From Enoplolaimus lenunculus (Eukaryota > Nematoda > Enoplea > Enoplida > Thoracostomopsidae): a DNA stretch of 64,000 nucleotides. The DNA is taken from assembly GCA_030248215.1 (NCBI GenBank), contig JASANG010001040.1:1-64000 (forward strand). The letters run 5' to 3'. A model generated the notes under the pieces. It was not told the origin of the DNA and did not search any database. It saw nothing but the letters and a program-made list of their open reading frames with translations. Shown in pieces: positions 62,301 to 64,000 of this stretch. The position numbers and the translations under genes are program-made. How positions within the stretch are numbered: position 1 is the first letter of the stretch; each line of letters begins with the position of its first letter.

Positions 62301-63855
62301 GCACGATACTTGTAACCACACATCTTTTTTGTTATCGGAACCACTGGAAAGGAAATTGCAGTATGTAAGAATAGCTTGTTTCTGCTAGCCAGCGTTCATT
62401 AGACAGAAATAACGGACGCAACAAGACAAGCGTATAACGCACAATAATTAACAATGACCTAAACTTTAAAAGAACTAGCAAACTATTATCATGTTACCTT
62501 GTCTCCAACGACGACACTGTCACCAGGGTGCCGCAGTTTATAAAATGGTTCGATATAAAACCAAGAGCCTTCGTTGCCCGCTGCGTCCAACGTCACACGA
62601 AATGCCGTCCTTTCTACCTAACAATCAAACTATAACAAACGTTATCTCATATTACAGTCAGTAGAATAAATACTCAGATGAAGAACTTCGGGTGAGCAAT
62701 ATAGACCATAAATTACTAAGTTTTCAAATTTATGATATGCGCTCTGAGCCGTAAGTTTCAAATCTGCGCGCAATTAAACGAACACGTTGAAGAAACATTA
62801 AATTTATTACCACACACAATTATGCATATATACACGTACCTATATACTTGGCACCTCACATCTTAACGTTAAACTGGTCCGATGTTACTTGACGTTGGCA
62901 TTAAAATTTTTAATCTAGCAATCATAACAGCATGCACTCACAACAATAACGGAATAAAAACATCATACCTCAGCAGCTTGCCGATTCACAGTAAGATATT
63001 TCTGACTTTTTAAATGTAATAACTGAACACATATGCCGTATTGTAATTCACGGCCCATTTGCTTCAGAGAATCTACCTGTAAAACCATTGTAAATACGTA
63101 AAATGACACGCTGTCCAATTCGAAAATATCAACTACCAATCAGCCGCAGTTACAGTGGATTGCGTCCCAACTGGCAAAAGTTTCGTGAGAGGGGCACGAG
63201 CCACTATTACACATTTTTGTATTTTAAAACACAATAATAAAAGAAAGTTTCTTGAGAAATTTTCATGAAGGAATCCGTTACCATTTTAAAATTTTAGTAA
63301 CATTACTGGCGAGTGGTATGTGGCATGCTCCCGCAATTTTACCTTCAAACAGGGTGCAACCGGCATTAGAATTTACCGGAACCGGAATTCCGGTTAAACC
63401 CTGCCTTTAAACCCATTTTCTCCTCACCGCGTACCCCGAAATATTTTCTATTCAGTTGATTTTTAGAAGCAGAAATAGAAAGTCTAGCTGAGTTATAACA
63501 ACATATAGGTCCGCCAACAGAAACAATCGTGGGATCCCCAGTGCTAACAGTAGTATATATACTTACCAAATATATATTCAAATGACTGTGTAAATCAATA
63601 TAAACTAACGATGGATATTAACTAAAACGTATCTTACTTCATTTTGTTCTCGTTCTCGTTCAGCGGCTACACGTAGCTGGTGAAGCATCTTGGAATCGGT
63701 CGTCGACGCACCGGTTGATCCATTGCTACCAACGAATGAATTACCTCTCTGTTTCTTTTCTGCTTTCCATAGTTGATTTTGTGCAGAATATCGATTCATT
63801 CGACAAATACGAAACAAACAATCACGGTAGTTTTTTGGAGGATCTTCCAGCGATC
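36069..63855 (-). CDS. itr-1/ITPR: inositol 1,4,5-trisphosphate receptor (ER calcium-release channel), 5' end outside window
   Basis: The receptor opens on IP3 binding and releases calcium from the ER. Minus-strand exons, 5' to 3', by high-low coordinates: 63855-63638, 63076-62969, 62617-62498, 62104-62003, 61784-61591, 61266-61078, 60901-60747, 60320-60171, 59834-59599, 59314-59168, 58938-58728, 58356-58166, 57723-57469, 57121-55553, 54747-54415, 52687-52397, 51936-51751, 51062-50796, 50236-50065, 49616-49587, 49512-49280, 48935-48754, 48212-47942, 47560-47363, 46891-46690, 46175-45409, 43821-43696, 43305-43149, 42188-41896, 41392-41213, 40877-40626, 40255-40022, 39748-39574, 38243-38035, 37718-37593, 37452-37336, 37026-36901, 36200-36069. 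All are GT-AG and total 3033 codons plus stop. The first exon present starts near Pro-Pro-Lys-Asn-Tyr-Arg-Asp-Cys, about residue 50 of the family, so the start codon lies past 64000. The protein is longer than the usual 2700 because of inserts in the 1569-bp and 767-bp exons. Confidence 0.97.
41605..41682. repeat. 39-bp direct tandem repeat in IP3 receptor intron
   Basis: ACAGTTAACATTTTAGAATT and the next 19 bases occur twice in a row (41605 and 41644) without a difference. It lies between exons 41896-42188 and 41213-41392. Confidence 0.95.
45409..46175 (-). CDS. IP3 receptor: exon with Ser-rich and polyglutamine insert before the RIH-associated domain
   Basis: Part of the IP3 receptor gene. 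The first two thirds are Ser/Thr/Pro-rich and include a run of six Gln then Ser-His-Gln-Gln-Gln. The last third is strongly conserved: [16 protein letters not shown] and Cys-Gly-Ser-Thr-Thr-Gly. It joins at Thr-Glu-Tyr-Cys-Gln to Gly-Pro-Cys-His-Glu-Asn-Gln in the next exon (43696-43821). Confidence 0.92.
51240..51640. repeat. dispersed repeat, copy 2, in IP3 receptor intron
   Basis: Diverged counterpart of 32720-32990, in the same orientation: shared landmarks are GGAACGGATAGTG, GCATCGAAATTTTTAAGATG and a downstream TTATATACC block. It lies in the intron between exons 51751-51936 and 50796-51062. Confidence 0.5.
52835..54176 (+). mobile_element. internally deleted non-LTR retrotransposon (RTE-like) in IP3 receptor intron
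   Basis: GC-richer than its surroundings and opposite in strand to the host gene. At about 52997-53070 codons read Thr-Trp-Trp-Trp-Asn-Ala-Asp-Val-Arg, a landmark between endonuclease and reverse transcriptase. Near 53375-53425 comes [16 protein letters not shown], the start of the RT. From 53497 to 54093 an open frame gives the RT C-terminus (Gly-Phe-Val-Tyr-Leu-Gly-Asp-Arg-Leu, Arg-Trp-Phe-Gly-His-Val-Leu-Arg). The RT catalytic core is missing, and stops and frameshifts interrupt the 5' part. A 38-bp tandem duplication at 53384-53459 sits at the deletion point. The end GTTGTTGTAATAA resembles the short 3' repeats of RTE-type elements. Confidence 0.8.
53384..53459 (+). repeat. 38-bp direct repeat within the retrotransposon
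   Basis: GGAGAGCGGTGAAGTTTATG and the next 18 bases are repeated exactly at 53384 and 53422. The copies meet the point where the retrotransposon jumps from RT N-terminus to C-terminus. Confidence 0.95.
55553..57121 (-). CDS. IP3 receptor: giant 1569-bp exon with Ser/Thr/Lys-rich insert
   Basis: Part of the IP3 receptor gene. The exon opens with Tyr-Ala-Arg-Leu-Trp-Asn-Glu-Ile-Pro, passes through [13 protein letters not shown] and ends with the conserved Leu-Leu-Phe-Arg-His-Phe-Ser-Gln. Between the last two landmarks lie about 200 residues of low-complexity, Ser/Thr/Lys/Asp-rich sequence, much more than the short linker of vertebrate receptors. The insert has many potential phosphorylation sites and lies in the modulatory region. 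Confidence 0.9.
57947..58130. repeat. telomere-like MITE remnant in IP3 receptor intron
   Basis: CGCCCCTGTATACGCG at the left and CCCTTACGTATACATGGGTC at the right are worn inverted ends. Inside are CAATAGAATAAGCTTAAGC and TAAGCGCAGGCTTAAG, in the block order of this family, inverted relative to 11105-11235. Confidence 0.55.
59168..62104 (-). CDS. IP3 receptor: MIR/beta-trefoil and ligand-binding core exons
   Basis: Part of the IP3 receptor gene. Known IP3-contact residues of the mammalian protein can be placed by alignment. The Arg-Thr-Thr-Gly-Arg loop (265-269) reads Arg-Ser-Thr-Lys-Arg, split over exons 61591-61784 and 61078-61266. The Arg504/Lys508/Arg511 helix is kept as Arg-Asn-Arg-Gln-Lys-Leu-Leu-Arg in exon 59599-59834. 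Tyr567-Arg568-Lys569 is kept in Asp-Tyr-Arg-Lys-Asn-Gln in exon 59168-59314. Ala-Leu-Trp-Glu-Val-Glu-Val-Val and Phe-Arg-Phe-Lys-His-Leu mark the MIR region. Ligand binding is therefore expected, with one altered loop residue. Confidence 0.9.
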
Positions 63856-64000
63856 CTAAATATAGCAAAAGTACAAGTGATTGAAATATTGAAACAATAG
63901 AAAAAATTTCCGGCAATGTTTTAGAGCTTTACCAACACCTATTCATTAGGGTCAAAGGCGTTTATTTAGTTTTCAGCGCGTATGTCTAAAAATAAGCAAA

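Overview
The window is AT-rich animal (metazoan) DNA with spliced genes, and probably nematode. Three things point that way. Introns are short to medium with clean GT-AG borders and in-phase joins. There is an IP3 receptor, a clan-2 cytochrome P450 and a DUF229 sulfatase-like gene, the last being a family expanded in nematodes. Many interspersed tracts are built on TTAGGC, the nematode telomere unit. The phylum call is an inference; the gene content alone only says metazoan.

Layout. 1-2700: a kelch-repeat exon (+) and a damaged inverted copy of it, each joined to a long TA tract. 2730-5380: repeat-rich spacer. 5381-11017 (+): a complete six-exon microsomal P450 of 495 residues. 11690-19017 (-): an unrecognised multi-exon gene ending in a membrane segment, convergent with the P450. 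20404-20826 (-): an orphan coding-like ORF. 21000-25260: a graveyard of DNA transposons (hAT-like elements and MITEs). 25363-28142 (-): a two-exon, 752-residue DUF229 protein. 28140-36060: repeats, including a foldback-like element with minisatellite arms that contains integrase and OTU-protease fragments. 36069-63855 (-): 38 exons of an inositol 1,4,5-trisphosphate receptor, lacking only the first coding exon(s), which lie beyond the right edge. The 38 exons join in phase to give 3033 codons plus stop.

Function. The IP3 receptor is the dominant gene: an ER calcium-release channel with beta-trefoil and ligand core, RIH/MIR-type regulatory domains, six-pass pore with a GGGIGD filter and a C-terminal zinc-finger/coiled coil. 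P450 and DUF229 are independent housekeeping or accessory enzymes; nothing suggests an operon or a shared pathway. The most unusual material is in the repeats: telomere-like DNA carried inside small transposons, foldback elements with tandem-repeat arms, and an inverted kelch duplication.
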